This document shows, one piece after another, positions 43,677-53,176 of a DNA stretch of 64,000 nt; within the stretch, counting starts at the first letter, position 1, and every line of letters begins with the position of its first letter. The position numbers were made by a program, and so were the translations under genes. The DNA is taken from positions 1-64,000 of the forward strand of contig JAKSLL010000004.1 in assembly GCA_024401215.1 (NCBI GenBank), read 5' to 3'. The notes under the pieces were generated by a model that saw only the letters and a list, made by a program, of their open reading frames with translations, searched no databases and was not told the DNA's origin. This stretch comes from Bacteroidaceae bacterium (lineage in GTDB: Bacteria > Bacteroidota > Bacteroidia > Bacteroidales > Bacteroidaceae).

Positions 43677-45299
43677 TCAAGATTCTAAAAAATCTTTCTC
43701 GTCAATGACATTACAATCAGCATCGGTGATACGCCAATGTGTGATGTTGCGTTGTTCGCTTGATATACAGACACCACATTTGGTTACTTTTCTACTATCA
43801 GCTTCAAATGGAATGGCATAACCCTTGCTTTCAATCTGCGCCAGGGCATTTTCTACGGTATCATCTACTTTCAGTTCGAGTACGAAAATGTCCTTCTTGG
43901 TCTTGATAACGACATCAGCACGTCCGAGGATACTCTTGACTTCTGTGTCAACCTTGCTATTCAATAGTGAGAATACCGCATATAAGATGAGTTTGTAAAA
44001 TGCTTCCCGCTTCTTTTTGGCCAACCACTCCTTCTTGGTAATGATATCGTAAGGTAAGCTGGCAATCCATGTACGCAGTGCGGTGAGCGATGCTGATAAG
44101 TCACTGTCCCTTAATGCTCTCGCCATTGCAAGAACTGCTGCATTCTGTTCCAGTTCGTCGTTCTCCAACAAATAATTTGTCAATCCAGAGACCATGCCTT
44201 GACGAACTTCGAAATTAGGAAAATGTAAAGTGTAGAAATCAAGTTCCTTGTCATAGCTTTTGATAGTCAGGTAACCACTTTGATAAAGCAGAGAGATTGG
44301 TGTCTTTGCACTCTCGCATGGTGTATTGAAATCCATAATCGACAACTCGGCACCATCAAAATCCAAAGGATTGAATTCCGGATGATGCTGAAGATGCTCT
44401 ATCAGGGCATTGGTGGTACCCGACTCAAACCAATATGGATCAGCAGTTTTCTTGTCTAATGCTTTCAAAAGACTGAATGGTGCGTACACATCTTTGCTTT
44501 TTGGAGAAAAATGGTAACCATCATAGTGTTTCTTCAATAAAGCATACGCATCGTCTGTAGTAATATCAAGAGATTCCGCATACTCCTCAATACAAGGGCG
44601 CAGGGTTGTATCTAACTCTTCTTGAGTAATACCACAGATTCCCGAGTACTCATCATCGAAAGATATTTGATTCAGATTGTTCAACTCAGAGAATATGCTC
44701 AGTTGAGAGAACTTTGTAACACCAGTAATGAATACAAAGCGGAGGTATTCACCTTCATTTTTGAGCACCTGATAGAACTCACGCAACATAGAGCGCATAG
44801 CGTCTAATTGCGTTGTGTCATACATAAGACGCATGATAGGGGAGTCGTATTCGTCAATAATCACGACTACTTTTTCGCCTGTCTTTTCATATGCACGGTG
44901 TATCAAGCCACAAAAACGAGCCCCTGGGGTGTTCTCAGCCTCATTTCGCCCAAATTCTTTTTCGTATTTGGAGATGAGTAATTCTAATTTTCCTTTTGCT
45001 TCAGCAATGCTGCAGTCCTTCAGACCACTTAGGATAAAATGAAGTACAGGGAACGCTTTCCACTCTTTCTCCAATTTCATCACCTTTAATCCTTCAAATA
45101 GTTCTTTCTGCCCTTGGAAATAAGCCTTGAAAGTGTTGCATAGCAGAGATTTGCCAAACCTACGTGGACGAGCGAGAAAAACATATTCATACCTATTGGC
45201 AAGATTGAACATCATGTCTGTCTTGTCAACATACAACTTCCCTTGTTCCCTCATCTTCTGGAACTGATCCATGTCAACTGGGTATCTAAATTTACTCAT
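43677..45299 (-). CDS. AAA-ATPase-like / PD-(D/E)XK nuclease-like protein (DUF1703 type)
   Basis: A 540-residue cytoplasmic protein common as many paralogues in Bacteroidales. The N-terminal half is the AAA-ATPase-like domain: KLYVDKTDMMF, a modified Walker A (RPRRFGKS, residues 44-51), VVIIDEYDSPI (Walker B) and FVFITGVTKFSQLSIFS. The C-terminal part carries a PD-(D/E)XK nuclease-like core, ADVVIKTKKDIFVLELKVD. The real role is unknown; genomic context in this family often suggests mobile or defence functions. A -7 box (TACCTTTG, 45354-45347) lies 48 bases upstream. It is convergent with the lectin-like gene. Confidence 0.85.
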   Translation of the reverse strand: MSKFRYPVDMDQFQKMREQGKLYVDKTDMMFNLANRYEYVFLARPRRFGKSLLCNTFKAYFQGQKELFEGLKVMKLEKEWKAFPVLHFILSGLKDCSIAEAKGKLELLISKYEKEFGRNEAENTPGARFCGLIHRAYEKTGEKVVVIIDEYDSPIMRLMYDTTQLDAMRSMLREFYQVLKNEGEYLRFVFITGVTKFSQLSIFSELNNLNQISFDDEYSGICGITQEELDTTLRPCIEEYAESLDITTDDAYALLKKHYDGYHFSPKSKDVYAPFSLLKALDKKTADPYWFESGTTNALIEHLQHHPEFNPLDFDGAELSIMDFNTPCESAKTPISLLYQSGYLTIKSYDKELDFYTLHFPNFEVRQGMVSGLTNYLLENDELEQNAAVLAMARALRDSDLSASLTALRTWIASLPYDIITKKEWLAKKKREAFYKLILYAVFSLLNSKVDTEVKSILGRADVVIKTKKDIFVLELKVDDTVENALAQIESKGYAIPFEADSRKVTKCGVCISSEQRNITHWRITDADCNVIDEKDFLES

Positions 45300-45346
45300 T
45301 TTAATCTTTAAAAAGTGGCTTTAGTAAACTGTTAGACGATGCTCGA

Positions 45347-45354
45347 CAAAGGTA
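45347..45354 (-). promoter_or_regulatory. Bacteroidetes -7 box, TACCTTTG
   Basis: TACCTTTG on the minus strand fits TAnnTTTG, 48 bases upstream of the AAA-ATPase-like start at 45299. No clear -33 element. Confidence 0.45.
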
Positions 45355-45490
45355 CTAATTTTTTATCAAATGCATTCATCTCGGATTCTTTTTGGGTAAA
45401 CTTTAACATGATTTGGCAACAAATCACCACATAAGGCTGCTTTTATACTGATGAAAATGCCTTTTTTGTACCCTTGAGACGAGACGAGCA

Positions 45491-45575
45491 AACCATCAGA
45501 TGCTTTGGCTCGTAGAGTATAGATGCTATGCCTCGTCGAGTGTCTATACTCGTAAAGGCAACGTCTCAGATGGTT
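45491..45575. repeat. Nested palindrome in intergenic region
   Basis: AACCATC (45491-45497) pairs with GATGGTT (45569-45575), and GAGTATAGA (45515-45523) pairs perfectly with TCTATACTC (45543-45551). GAGACG and CGTCTC words flank it. It lies between divergent genes in a 400-base gap; no gene is visible there. Confidence 0.55.
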
Positions 45576-45638
45576 GTTTCGCACACTGACATTATGCTCT
45601 TTGTTCTTGTCTCGACAGAAATAATTATGTGCATTCGC

Positions 45639-45667
45639 TTGATAATAGAAACTTTTTCGTACATTTG
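45639..45667 (+). promoter_or_regulatory. Promoter of the histidine acid phosphatase gene
   Basis: TTG (45639-45641), 18 bases, then TACATTTG (45660-45667), close to the Bacteroidetes consensus. The start codon at 45700 lies 33 bases further on. Confidence 0.6.
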
Positions 45668-45699
45668 CATAACTACCACGTTAATTCAATTCAATAATC

Positions 45700-46968
45700 A
45701 TGAAATTACTGCTATCATTATTGTTATCAGCATGCACTTTCAGCATGTCAGTGGCGCAGACTGCACTTGATGACATCCGCAAGGATCCCTGCAAGAGCGG
45801 CGGCGTATATTACGCATACCCTGTGCCTTCGCAGAAAACGGCGTCAGCTCCTGCTGGCTACCAGCCGTTTTACATCAGTCATTATGGTCGTCATGGTTCA
45901 CGTTATATGTTGAACGACTTCGACTACCTCATGCCGCTCACCATTCTTCGCAAGGCTGACGAACAGAATGCTCTGACACCTCTCGGCAAGGATGCTTATC
46001 AGAGGATGGAGGAGATATGGAAAGAGGCTGAGTTTCACGGTGATGAACTCGCCCCTCTGGGCAAGCGTCAGCATCGTGGCATAGCGGAGAGAATGTATAA
46101 CGCCTATCCGGAGATTTTCGCAGGAGAGGCTAATGTTACTGCTCGTTCTACCACATCTATGCGTGTGGCTCTCAGCATGATGGCATTCTGCGAGAGACTC
46201 AAAGAACTGAACCCTCGTATGAACCTTGACTGGGAGACAAGTCGAAAGAATATGAGCTACCTCAATTACCATACTGAACGATATGATAAGATAAAGAAAG
46301 ACCCCGACAAGTGGAAGAAAGACCATGACACTTTCTGCGCCAGAGGCGTGGATCCATCACGCTTCATATCGCAGATATTCGCCGACTCCACATTCTTCAG
46401 CAGGGAGAAGATGCCTGCATGGCGCTTCTTCAATTCTATGTTTGATGTTGCCATCGACCTTCAGGATATGGAGACAGACATATCACTCTACGACCTCTTT
46501 ACGGCAGAGGAGCTTTATGAACTGTGGCGAAACGGCAACAGCTGGTTCTATCTCTGTGATGCCGACAGTCCGCTTAATGAGGGCTCGGCAATAGAAAGCA
46601 CTCGTCCGCTGCTTGCCAACATAATAGAGCAGGCAGACCTCGCCATAGCAGGCAAGGGAGACGCTGCCACGCTCCGTTTCGGACACGACGGAAACATCAT
46701 CCCTCTGTGCGCCATAATGCACCTCGAAGGTTGTGATGCGTCAGAGACGAATCATGACATTATTGATGAGAAATGGCAGAATTATCGTGTGTCGCCTATG
46801 GGGGCGAATGTACAGCTTGTGTTTTACAGGAAGAAAAAAGGTGACGACGTGATTGTCAAGATCTTGCATAACGAAGTGGAGACAACGATTCCCGTAGCAA
46901 GCGACATACTTCCATTCTATCATTGGAAAGATGTGAGGTCGTTCTTCATGAAGCAGCTTGAGCAGTAG
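45700..46968 (+). CDS. Exported histidine acid phosphatase (phytase/MINPP-like)
   Basis: A 422-residue periplasmic or surface enzyme with a signal peptide (about 1-20). The histidine-phosphatase motif YGRHGSRY gives catalytic R64 and H65, and RFGHDGN supplies the second histidine and proton donor (H329, D330). This class removes phosphate from sugar phosphates or inositol phosphates; Bacteroides relatives include the MINPP-type phytase. The exact substrate is not visible. It is a single-gene unit with its own promoter and a very strong terminator at 46992-47049. Confidence 0.88.
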   Translation: MKLLLSLLLSACTFSMSVAQTALDDIRKDPCKSGGVYYAYPVPSQKTASAPAGYQPFYISHYGRHGSRYMLNDFDYLMPLTILRKADEQNALTPLGKDAYQRMEEIWKEAEFHGDELAPLGKRQHRGIAERMYNAYPEIFAGEANVTARSTTSMRVALSMMAFCERLKELNPRMNLDWETSRKNMSYLNYHTERYDKIKKDPDKWKKDHDTFCARGVDPSRFISQIFADSTFFSREKMPAWRFFNSMFDVAIDLQDMETDISLYDLFTAEELYELWRNGNSWFYLCDADSPLNEGSAIESTRPLLANIIEQADLAIAGKGDAATLRFGHDGNIIPLCAIMHLEGCDASETNHDIIDEKWQNYRVSPMGANVQLVFYRKKKGDDVIVKILHNEVETTIPVASDILPFYHWKDVRSFFMKQLEQ

Positions 46969-46991
46969 AAGGCACGACGGCACACGTCTGG

Positions 46992-47049
46992 AAACAGCAA
47001 TCGGTCATTAGAATCTGACTTTTCAAATTCTAATGACCGATTGCTGTTT
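46992..47049. terminator. Bidirectional terminator
   Basis: A perfect 23-bp stem (46992-47014 against 47027-47049) with a 12-base loop lies between two convergent genes. The stem begins AAA and ends TTT, giving a short T tract in each direction. Confidence 0.85.
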
Positions 47050-47088
47050 TGTGGGGAAAATAAAAAACTTCGCCTCACGGCATCCATG

Positions 47089-48306
47089 CTATCTCTGATA
47101 ACAGAAATAGTGCTTTCTGACTTTCTGTGAGAGGGTGGAGAGGTCGAACATATCTGACGCCTCGGAGATGTCACGAGTCTGTCCGTCGGAGAAGAGAATC
47201 TCGATGTTGTCGTCCTCAAGGCTGTACATGTCCTTTCCGACCTGTATGGTGGCTATGAGGTAGCGTGCGTCGTCTTCGCTGATGGAGTATTTCGCTGCAA
47301 GTTCCTTGAGTTTCTCCTGTATTCGTATTTGCGATATCGGCTCTTCTGTGACTTCTATCTTGAAAATTCTGCGGTTTATGAAATCCTTGCAGAGTGTGGA
47401 CAGCACTATGTCGTCGCAGTCTGCCCATACTTTCATTGCCGACCAGATGTCGAAGTCGTCAAGCGAGAGGAAGTGTTTGAGGCATTCGGGGTTGTTGAAG
47501 AATGTCTCGCGGTCGATGTTGCTGTAGAGGAAGAAGCGCAGAGAAGGTGCTGCGAACAGTTCGACGCCACGGCTTGCAAGCTCTTTCGCTCTTGTCAGCG
47601 CATTTATCATGACATGCTCAGCTGCCACAGAAGTCTTGTGGAGATACACCTGCCAGTACATCAGACGGCGACTCACAAGGTAGTTCTCTATGGAGTAGAT
47701 GCCTTTCTTGTCGACGGCAAGCTGGTCGTCAACGACATCGAGCATGTCGATGATTCTCGAGCTTCCGATATTTGCCTCGTTCACGCCCGAAAAGAAGCTG
47801 TCGCGCTTGAGGTAGTCGAGACGGTCCATGTCGAGCTGTGAGGATATGAGTTGATGAAGGAAGCGCTTAGGGTATTCGTCCTTGAAAATCTTGATGGCGA
47901 GGTTAAGCTGCCCTCGCATCTCCTCATTTATCATCTCCATGACCATGAGCGATATCTCCTCGTGGTCAACGCCCTGGATGAGGGTGTGCTCAAGGACGTG
48001 CGAGAAAGGGCCGTGACCGATGTCGTGCAGGAGTATAGCCGCCTCTACAGCCTCAGCCTCGCTCTCGAAGATGAAATGCCCTTTGAGCTGGAGGGAGTGT
48101 ATGGCTTTTGTCATCAGGTGGAAAGCGCCTAATGAATGCTGAAGACGTGTGTGCTGCGCACCTGGGTACACGAAACTTGCCCCACCGAGCTGTTTGATGC
48201 GACTGAGTCGTGTGAAAGCGGGGTGGCGTACAATGTCAAGGATTAGTCCTCTAGGGATGCGTATAAATCCAAAAACAGGGTCGATGATTGTCTTTGAGGT
48301 CGGCAT
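47089..48306 (-). CDS. HD-domain phosphohydrolase (dGTPase/SAMHD1-like)
   Basis: A 405-residue cytoplasmic metal-dependent phosphohydrolase. The HD site is complete: RLQHSLG (H), LLHDIGHGPFSH (HD plus further ligands) and the later DMDRLDYLKRDSFFSG (D). The early segment IRIPRGLILDIVRHPAFTRLSRIKQLGG is typical of the conserved bacterial YGK1/SAMHD1-like group. The substrate is probably a nucleotide. It starts 12 bases after pyrF and should share its transcript, giving a nucleotide-metabolism pair. Confidence 0.9.
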   Translation of the reverse strand: MPTSKTIIDPVFGFIRIPRGLILDIVRHPAFTRLSRIKQLGGASFVYPGAQHTRLQHSLGAFHLMTKAIHSLQLKGHFIFESEAEAVEAAILLHDIGHGPFSHVLEHTLIQGVDHEEISLMVMEMINEEMRGQLNLAIKIFKDEYPKRFLHQLISSQLDMDRLDYLKRDSFFSGVNEANIGSSRIIDMLDVVDDQLAVDKKGIYSIENYLVSRRLMYWQVYLHKTSVAAEHVMINALTRAKELASRGVELFAAPSLRFFLYSNIDRETFFNNPECLKHFLSLDDFDIWSAMKVWADCDDIVLSTLCKDFINRRIFKIEVTEEPISQIRIQEKLKELAAKYSISEDDARYLIATIQVGKDMYSLEDDNIEILFSDGQTRDISEASDMFDLSTLSQKVRKHYFCYQR

Positions 48307-48318
48307 ACTTTGCTTGCC

Positions 48319-49134
48319 TTAAAGTAAGGCTGCCATCTGGTCAGCAACTTTCTTTGCTTCCTGAGCAGCCACAGCTGCGAAGTTTTCTGTCTTGTCGGCG
48401 TAGATGATAGCTCGTGATGAGTTGACAAGGAGTCCGCAGTCGTCAGTCATGCCGTATTTGCATACCTCTTCGAGCGAGCCGCCCTGTGCGCCGATGCCTG
48501 GAACGAGGAGGAAGCTCTTTGGAACCACCTTGCGGATGTCCTTGAACATCTCGCCTCGTGTTGCGCCGACAACGTACATCATATTGTCGTCATTGCCCCA
48601 TTCCTGGCTCTTGCGAAGCACCTTCTCGAAAAGACGTTCGCCGTCTTTGTCTTCTGTAAGCTGGAAGTCGAAAGAACCTTTGTTGGATGTGAGGGCGAGA
48701 AGGATTACCCACTTGCCGTCGTATCCGTCAAGGAATGGAGTGACAGAGTCCTCACCCATGTAAGGGGCTACTGTGAGGGCGTCAACATCATATTCGCCGA
48801 AGAAAGTGCGTGCATACATCTTGCTTGTGTTGCCGATGTCGCCGCGTTTCGCGTCAGCGATGATGAAATGCTTTGGGAAATTGTCCTTGAGGTATTTTAT
48901 TGTCTTCTCAAAAGCTATCATGCCTTTAACGCCGAATGCCTCGTAGAAAGCGAGGTTTGGTTTGTATGCTACGCAGTAAGGTGCTGTAGCGTCGATGATT
49001 GCCTTGTTGAAAGCGAAGATTGGGTCCTCCTCCTTAAGGAGATGCTCAGGGATTTTCTTGAGGTCGGTGTCGAGGCCTACGCAGAGGAATGTCTTCTTTG
49101 TCTTTATTTCGTTGATGAGTTCTTGACGAGTCAT
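48319..49134 (-). CDS. pyrF: Orotidine 5'-phosphate decarboxylase, long type
   Basis: A 271-residue enzyme making UMP from OMP, the last step of pyrimidine synthesis. The catalytic motif [11 protein letters not shown] near residue 96 is intact, preceded by FLCVGLDTD (substrate loop). [12 protein letters not shown] closes the phosphate site. The length and motif spacing fit the longer bacterial class. The start at 49134 follows a hairpin leader (49142-49193) with GGAGG 18 bases upstream. The HD phosphohydrolase gene follows by 12 bases. Confidence 0.96.
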   Translation of the reverse strand: MTRQELINEIKTKKTFLCVGLDTDLKKIPEHLLKEEDPIFAFNKAIIDATAPYCVAYKPNLAFYEAFGVKGMIAFEKTIKYLKDNFPKHFIIADAKRGDIGNTSKMYARTFFGEYDVDALTVAPYMGEDSVTPFLDGYDGKWVILLALTSNKGSFDFQLTEDKDGERLFEKVLRKSQEWGNDDNMMYVVGATRGEMFKDIRKVVPKSFLLVPGIGAQGGSLEEVCKYGMTDDCGLLVNSSRAIIYADKTENFAAVAAQEAKKVADQMAALL

Positions 49135-49141
49135 AATAGAG

Positions 49142-49193
49142 CCCCCTCCTAACCTCCACGGGGGAGGAACACCATTCGGGGTGATTGGGTGTT
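49142..49193 (-). promoter_or_regulatory. Hairpin leader repeat upstream of pyrF
   Basis: On the minus strand: ACCCCGAATGGTGTTCCTCC, a five-base loop, GGAGG, then TTAGGAGGGGG and ATG. GGAGG is 18 bases from the start codon. The stem CCTCC/GGAGG can hide the purine-rich segment. The same arrangement stands before lpxA and aroE. Confidence 0.6.
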
Positions 49194-49329
49194 ATGGTTA
49201 TAATATTGTTGAGTAATAGTTCTGTATAAATAGAGTTCTTTAGGAACTGTAGCTCGCATAATATTCCGCGACAAGTATCTACAATCTCTTTCCCACGGGG
49301 TAGCTGCCGCTAATCATCGTGACTAAATG

Positions 49330-49406
49330 TCAGGATGTAGGTAAGCGACCGAAGCGAGTGCTCGCAATGAGGACGGACCTCAAAGAGGTTCGGGAGGAAA
49401 CCTCCC
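49330..49406 (-). other. Cluster of short hairpins after prfA
   Basis: Perfect small stems lie just past the prfA stop codon: GGGAGG/CCTCCC with loop AAA (49392-49406), CGGACCTC/GAGGTTCGG with loop AAA (about 49374-49393), and GCGAG/CTCGC further on. They may terminate prfA transcripts or stabilise their 3' end. The rest of this 272-base gap holds the pyrF leader and an AT-rich stretch without visible features. Confidence 0.4.
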
Positions 49407-50513
49407 TTACAGCTCAGCCTCCTTCAGTCTCTCCGCATTTTCTGCAACAATCAGATGGTCGATGCAGTCTTGGATGTCGCCATCCATAAAGGCGGCAAGA
49501 TTGTAGATGGTGTAGTTGATGCGGTGGTCGGTGATACGTCCCTGCGGATAGTTGTATGTGCGAATCTTTGCAGAGCGGTCGCCGGTAGAGACGAGAGTCT
49601 TACGGCGTGAGGCGATATCATCGATGTATTTCTGATGTTCCTTGTCGTAGATGTAAGTGCGGAGTCGTGCAAGGGCGCGCTCCTTGTTCTTTGGCTGGTC
49701 ACGAGTCTCTGTACATTCGATAAGAATCTCCTCTGTTTCGCCAGTGTTTGGGTTCTTCCACATATAGCGGGCGCGGACACCAGACTCCACCTTGTTGACA
49801 TTCTGTCCACCTGCACCTTGTGAGCGGAATGTGTCCCATTTGATTTCACCTTCGTTGATTTGTACGTCGAAAGGTTCTGCTTCAGGTAGGACAGCAACGG
49901 TAGAGGCAGAAGTGTGTACACGTCCCTGAGTCTCTGTGGCAGGCACACGTTGAACGCGGTGTACGCCAGACTCATACTTCATTGTACCATACACATTCTC
50001 GCCTGTGATGTTGCAGATAATCTCCTTGTATCCGCCAGATGCGCCTTCAGAGAAAGATGATATTGTGAGATGCCAGCCCTTGACCTCGCAGTATTTTGAA
50101 TACATGCGGAAGAGGTCGCCAGCAAAGAGGGCTGCCTCGTCGCCTCCTGTACCGCCACGGATTTCGAGAGTGACATTCTTTGAGTCCTCTGGGTCGGCAG
50201 GGATGAGTAGAAGCTTAATCTCCTCTTCAAGTTCGGGGATGCGCTTTTCGTTGGCAGCAATCTCCTCACGAGCCATATCCTTCATCTCAGGATCGTCTTC
50301 CATAGTGAGAAGCTCTTTTGCTTCTTCAAGTCCCTTGAGGCAGTTGATGTACTCTGTGCGGGCCTTCATGATGTCCTCAAGATTCTTGTAGTCCTTGGTG
50401 AGGGTGACGTATCGCTTCTGGTCGGCAATGACATTTGGGTCGGTAATGAGGGTTGATACCTCCTCGAAGCGCGAAACGAGACCTTCAAGCTTGTCAAGTA
50501 AACTATTATTCAT
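49407..50513 (-). CDS. prfA: Peptide chain release factor 1
   Basis: A 368-residue factor that reads UAA and UAG stop codons and frees the peptide. The catalytic GGQ is at residues 235-237 ([11 protein letters not shown]), and the codon-reading PAT tripeptide at 191-193 ([15 protein letters not shown]) marks it as RF1 rather than RF2. The leading helical domain (1-100) is of normal length. It lies downstream of purM, separated by a 313-base gap. Confidence 0.97.
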   Translation of the reverse strand: MNNSLLDKLEGLVSRFEEVSTLITDPNVIADQKRYVTLTKDYKNLEDIMKARTEYINCLKGLEEAKELLTMEDDPEMKDMAREEIAANEKRIPELEEEIKLLLIPADPEDSKNVTLEIRGGTGGDEAALFAGDLFRMYSKYCEVKGWHLTISSFSEGASGGYKEIICNITGENVYGTMKYESGVHRVQRVPATETQGRVHTSASTVAVLPEAEPFDVQINEGEIKWDTFRSQGAGGQNVNKVESGVRARYMWKNPNTGETEEILIECTETRDQPKNKERALARLRTYIYDKEHQKYIDDIASRRKTLVSTGDRSAKIRTYNYPQGRITDHRINYTIYNLAAFMDGDIQDCIDHLIVAENAERLKEAEL

Positions 50514-50531
50514 TCTTCTTTTCTATTTTCT

Positions 50532-50690
50532 TTTGGTAAAAGAGATGTAATATACACCATCCTGCAGGACCAATCAAATTACGAATTCCATCGAGGTGAT
50601 CTTCATGAAGAAATTGCGGAATACAGATTGCGTGAGTATGCAAAGCACGAAGAGGATGCAATTGGTATGCATCAATCTTTCGTGGTGTAA
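50532..50690 (+). pseudogene. Possible coding remnant without start codon
   Basis: In one plus-strand frame the gap between prfA and purM reads about 53 codons without a stop, ending at TAA 50688-50690. The last 35 residues look protein-like (HEEIAEYRLREYAKHEEDA). No ATG precedes it, and I recognise no family. It may be chance. A different-frame reading at 50596-50823 looks less protein-like. Confidence 0.2.
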
Positions 50691-50738
50691 TTCTTTTACT
50701 TCTTTATTTATTTTGTACGCTTATTTTTTATTATCTCA

Positions 50739-50810
50739 CACGAAGGGTAAAAGAATAAAAGGATTTATAAAAGCCATGCGGATGGCTCTTTTATCCTTTT
50801 ACTCTTTGTG
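50739..50810. terminator. Large hairpin after purM
   Basis: Nested arms: CACGAAGGGTAAAAG (50739-50753) against CTTTTACTCTTTGTG (50796-50810), AAAAGGAT (50757-50764) against ATCCTTTT (50793-50800), and an inner GCCATGCGGATGGC. It ends 17 bases from the purM stop codon and probably terminates purM. The inner palindrome recurs at 59652. Confidence 0.65.
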
Positions 50811-50826
50811 TAGAAAAACGTAAGTC

Positions 50827-52002
50827 TTAGTAGTTGAATTCTCCGAATTCGGATTTGATAGTGAGAGATTTCTTGCCCTCCTCGATGCGGCCGATAATCT
50901 GGGCGTCGATGTTGAATGACTTGCTGATTTCGATGACCTTGTCAGCGTCTTCAGGAGCGAGGTAAACCTCGAGGCGGTGGCCCATGTTGAACACCTTGTA
51001 TGCCTCGGCATAGTCTGTGCCAGACTCCTTGATGATAGCTTTGAAGAGTGGAGGGACAGGGAACATGTTATCCTTGATGACGCGGCAGTTGTCGCCTACG
51101 AAATGGAGCACCTTTGTCTGGGCGCCGCCTGTACAATGCACCATGCCGTGAATCTTTGGTCGAAGCTCGTCAAGAAGCTTCTTAACAACAGGTGCGTAAG
51201 TGCGAGTAGGGGAGAGGACGAGCTTGCCTGCGTTGATTGGCGAACCTTCAACTTCGTCGGTAAGTTTGTATGAACCAGAGTAAACAAGCTCTTCAGGAAC
51301 AGCCTTGTCGAAAGACTCAGGGTACTTCTCTGCGAGGTATTTGGCAAACACGTCATGACGTGCTGATGTGAGTCCGTTTGAACCCATGCCGCCATTGTAT
51401 TCCTTTTCGTAAGTTGCTTGTCCACAAGAAGAAAGGCCAACGATGACATCACCAGGACGGATGTTGGCGTTGTCGATGACATCAGAGCGCTTCATACGAC
51501 AAGTGACGGTAGAATCGACGATGATAGTGCGCACAAGGTCGCCTACATCGGCAGTCTCGCCGCCTGTGGCATAGATGCCAATTCCCATGTCGCGCATCTG
51601 CTGAAGAAGCTCGTCTGTGCCGTTGATGATGGCAGATATCACCTCACCAGGGATGAGCATCTTGTTGCGTCCGATGGTGGATGAAACGAGGATGTTGTCA
51701 ACAGCACCTACGCAGAGCAGGTCGTCTGTGTTCATGATGAGCGCATCCTGAGCAATGCCCTTCCAAACAGAGATGTCGCCAGTCTCTTTCCAGTACATGT
51801 AGGCGAGGCTTGACTTTGTGCCTGCACCGTCGGCATGCATAATGTTGCAATACTCAGGGTCACCACCTAAAATGTCTGGGATGATCTTGCAGAAAGCTTG
51901 TGGGAACACTCCTTTGTCGATGTTCTTGATAGCGTTGTGTACGTCTTCCTTGGCCGCACTAACACCGCGCATCATGTATCTCTGTTTGTTGTCTATTGCC
52001 AT
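50827..52002 (-). CDS. purM: Phosphoribosylformylglycinamidine cyclo-ligase (AIR synthetase)
   Basis: The enzyme closes the imidazole ring in purine synthesis (FGAM to AIR, with ATP). Start chosen at 52002 (MAIDNKQRYMMRGVSAAKEDV), giving 391 residues; an in-frame ATG at 52032 lies only about 5 bases after the predicted transcription start. Visible motifs: MHADGAGTKSSLAYMYW (ATP loop, corresponding to the usual DGVGTK), GETADVGDLV, and GMVHCTGGAQTKVL near the C terminus. The chain is longer than the 345 residues of the E. coli enzyme and fits the Bacteroidetes branch. It is transcribed divergently from lpxD. Confidence 0.95.
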   Translation of the reverse strand: MAIDNKQRYMMRGVSAAKEDVHNAIKNIDKGVFPQAFCKIIPDILGGDPEYCNIMHADGAGTKSSLAYMYWKETGDISVWKGIAQDALIMNTDDLLCVGAVDNILVSSTIGRNKMLIPGEVISAIINGTDELLQQMRDMGIGIYATGGETADVGDLVRTIIVDSTVTCRMKRSDVIDNANIRPGDVIVGLSSCGQATYEKEYNGGMGSNGLTSARHDVFAKYLAEKYPESFDKAVPEELVYSGSYKLTDEVEGSPINAGKLVLSPTRTYAPVVKKLLDELRPKIHGMVHCTGGAQTKVLHFVGDNCRVIKDNMFPVPPLFKAIIKESGTDYAEAYKVFNMGHRLEVYLAPEDADKVIEISKSFNIDAQIIGRIEEGKKSLTIKSEFGEFNY

Positions 52003-52043
52003 TTTTATAGAGTTTTTTATTCGTTTTGTCATTTTTTACAATG

Positions 52044-52051
52044 CAAAGGTA
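52044..52051 (-). promoter_or_regulatory. Promoter box of purM, TACCTTTG
   Basis: TACCTTTG on the minus strand fits TAnnTTTG 42 bases before the preferred purM start. Together with 52095-52102 it forms a divergent promoter pair. Confidence 0.6.
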
Positions 52052-52094
52052 GTGATTTTTTATTATATACTATATTTATGTCGAAATACTTTCT

Positions 52095-52102
52095 TAAATT
52101 TG
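52095..52102 (+). promoter_or_regulatory. Promoter box of the lpx operon, TAAATTTG
   Basis: TAAATTTG fits TAnnTTTG 29 bases upstream of the lpxD start. No strong -33 element was found. Confidence 0.55.
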
Positions 52103-52131
52103 CAAACTATAAAGCAATAAAATAAAAAGAA

Positions 52132-53175
52132 ATGGTATTTACTGCACAACAAATAGCAACTTTTACGGGAGGCACCATAGAGGGCAATCCCGAGGCTACT
52201 ATTTCCACATTTGCTAAGATTGAAGAAGGCACAGAAGGTGCTCTTTCATTCCTCGCTAACCCCCAATACGAACATTATATCTACGAGACGAAGTCAAGCA
52301 TAGTGCTTGTCAATAACGATTTCACTCCGTCTCAGGAGGTGAAAGCTACTCTTGTTCGCGTGCCTAACGCATACGAAAGCGTGGCTAAGCTCCTTAACCT
52401 CTATCAGTCGATGCAGCAGAAACGTGTGGGCATCGACTCGCTTGCGTTTATCGACAAGTCGGCTACAGTTGGCAAAGACTGCTATGTCGGTCCTTTTGTG
52501 GCAATAGCAGAAGGTGTAGAGATAGGCGAAGGATGTGTAATTCATCCTCATGTGACTATCGGCAAGAACGCCAAGATTGGCGCAAATACAGAGATATACA
52601 GCAATGCTGTAATCTACCATGACTGCAAGGTGGGCAACAACTGCGTGCTTCATGCAGGCTGTGTGATTGGTGCTGATGGTTTTGGCTTCGCTCCAACTGC
52701 CGAGGGGTATGAGAAGATTCCTCAGATAGGTATTGTTACTATCGAAGATAATGTGGAGATTGGTGCAAACACATGTATCGACCGCTCAACAATGGGAAGC
52801 ACTTATGTGCGAAAGGGCGTGAAGGTGGACAACCTCTGTCAGATAGCCCATAACGTAGAGGTGGGAGAAAACACCGTGATGAGTGCGCAGGTGGGCATCG
52901 CAGGAAGCTCAAAGATAGGCAAGTGGTGTATGCTTGGCGGTCAGGTGGGCATTGCTGGTCACCTTGTTGTGGGCGACCAGACGCAGTTTGGCGCAAAGTG
53001 CGGTCTTACAGGCGGCAATATCGCCCGCAAGGGACATGTGCAGCTTATGGGCTACCCATCACAAATTCATAAGGATTGGCAGCGTTCGCAGGTTGGTGTA
53101 AGGCAGCTTCCTGAACTGATGAAGGAAATCAACGAGCTTAAGAAAGAAATACAAGAATTAAAGAATAACAGATAA
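52132..53175 (+). CDS. lpxD: UDP-3-O-acylglucosamine N-acyltransferase
   Basis: A 347-residue left-handed beta-helix acyltransferase, third step of lipid A synthesis. The N-terminal uridine-binding domain is followed by hexapeptide repeats from about residue 105 ([36 protein letters not shown]). The family block [21 protein letters not shown] near residue 180 and the later catalytic-type histidine in [14 protein letters not shown] are present. A C-terminal helix ([18 protein letters not shown]) caps the trimer. It lies 1 base upstream of lpxC-fabZ. Confidence 0.97.
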   Translation: MVFTAQQIATFTGGTIEGNPEATISTFAKIEEGTEGALSFLANPQYEHYIYETKSSIVLVNNDFTPSQEVKATLVRVPNAYESVAKLLNLYQSMQQKRVGIDSLAFIDKSATVGKDCYVGPFVAIAEGVEIGEGCVIHPHVTIGKNAKIGANTEIYSNAVIYHDCKVGNNCVLHAGCVIGADGFGFAPTAEGYEKIPQIGIVTIEDNVEIGANTCIDRSTMGSTYVRKGVKVDNLCQIAHNVEVGENTVMSAQVGIAGSSKIGKWCMLGGQVGIAGHLVVGDQTQFGAKCGLTGGNIARKGHVQLMGYPSQIHKDWQRSQVGVRQLPELMKEINELKKEIQELKNNR

Positions 53176-53176
53176 T

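Noticed and set aside
49194..49330. Possible tRNA or riboswitch between prfA and pyrF
   Set aside because: There is a small hairpin (AGTTC/GAACT), but no cloverleaf, T-loop or CCA end and no known riboswitch core.
50596..50823. 75-codon frame with ATG between prfA and purM
   Set aside because: It runs through the purM terminator hairpin, and another frame of the same stretch reads more like protein.
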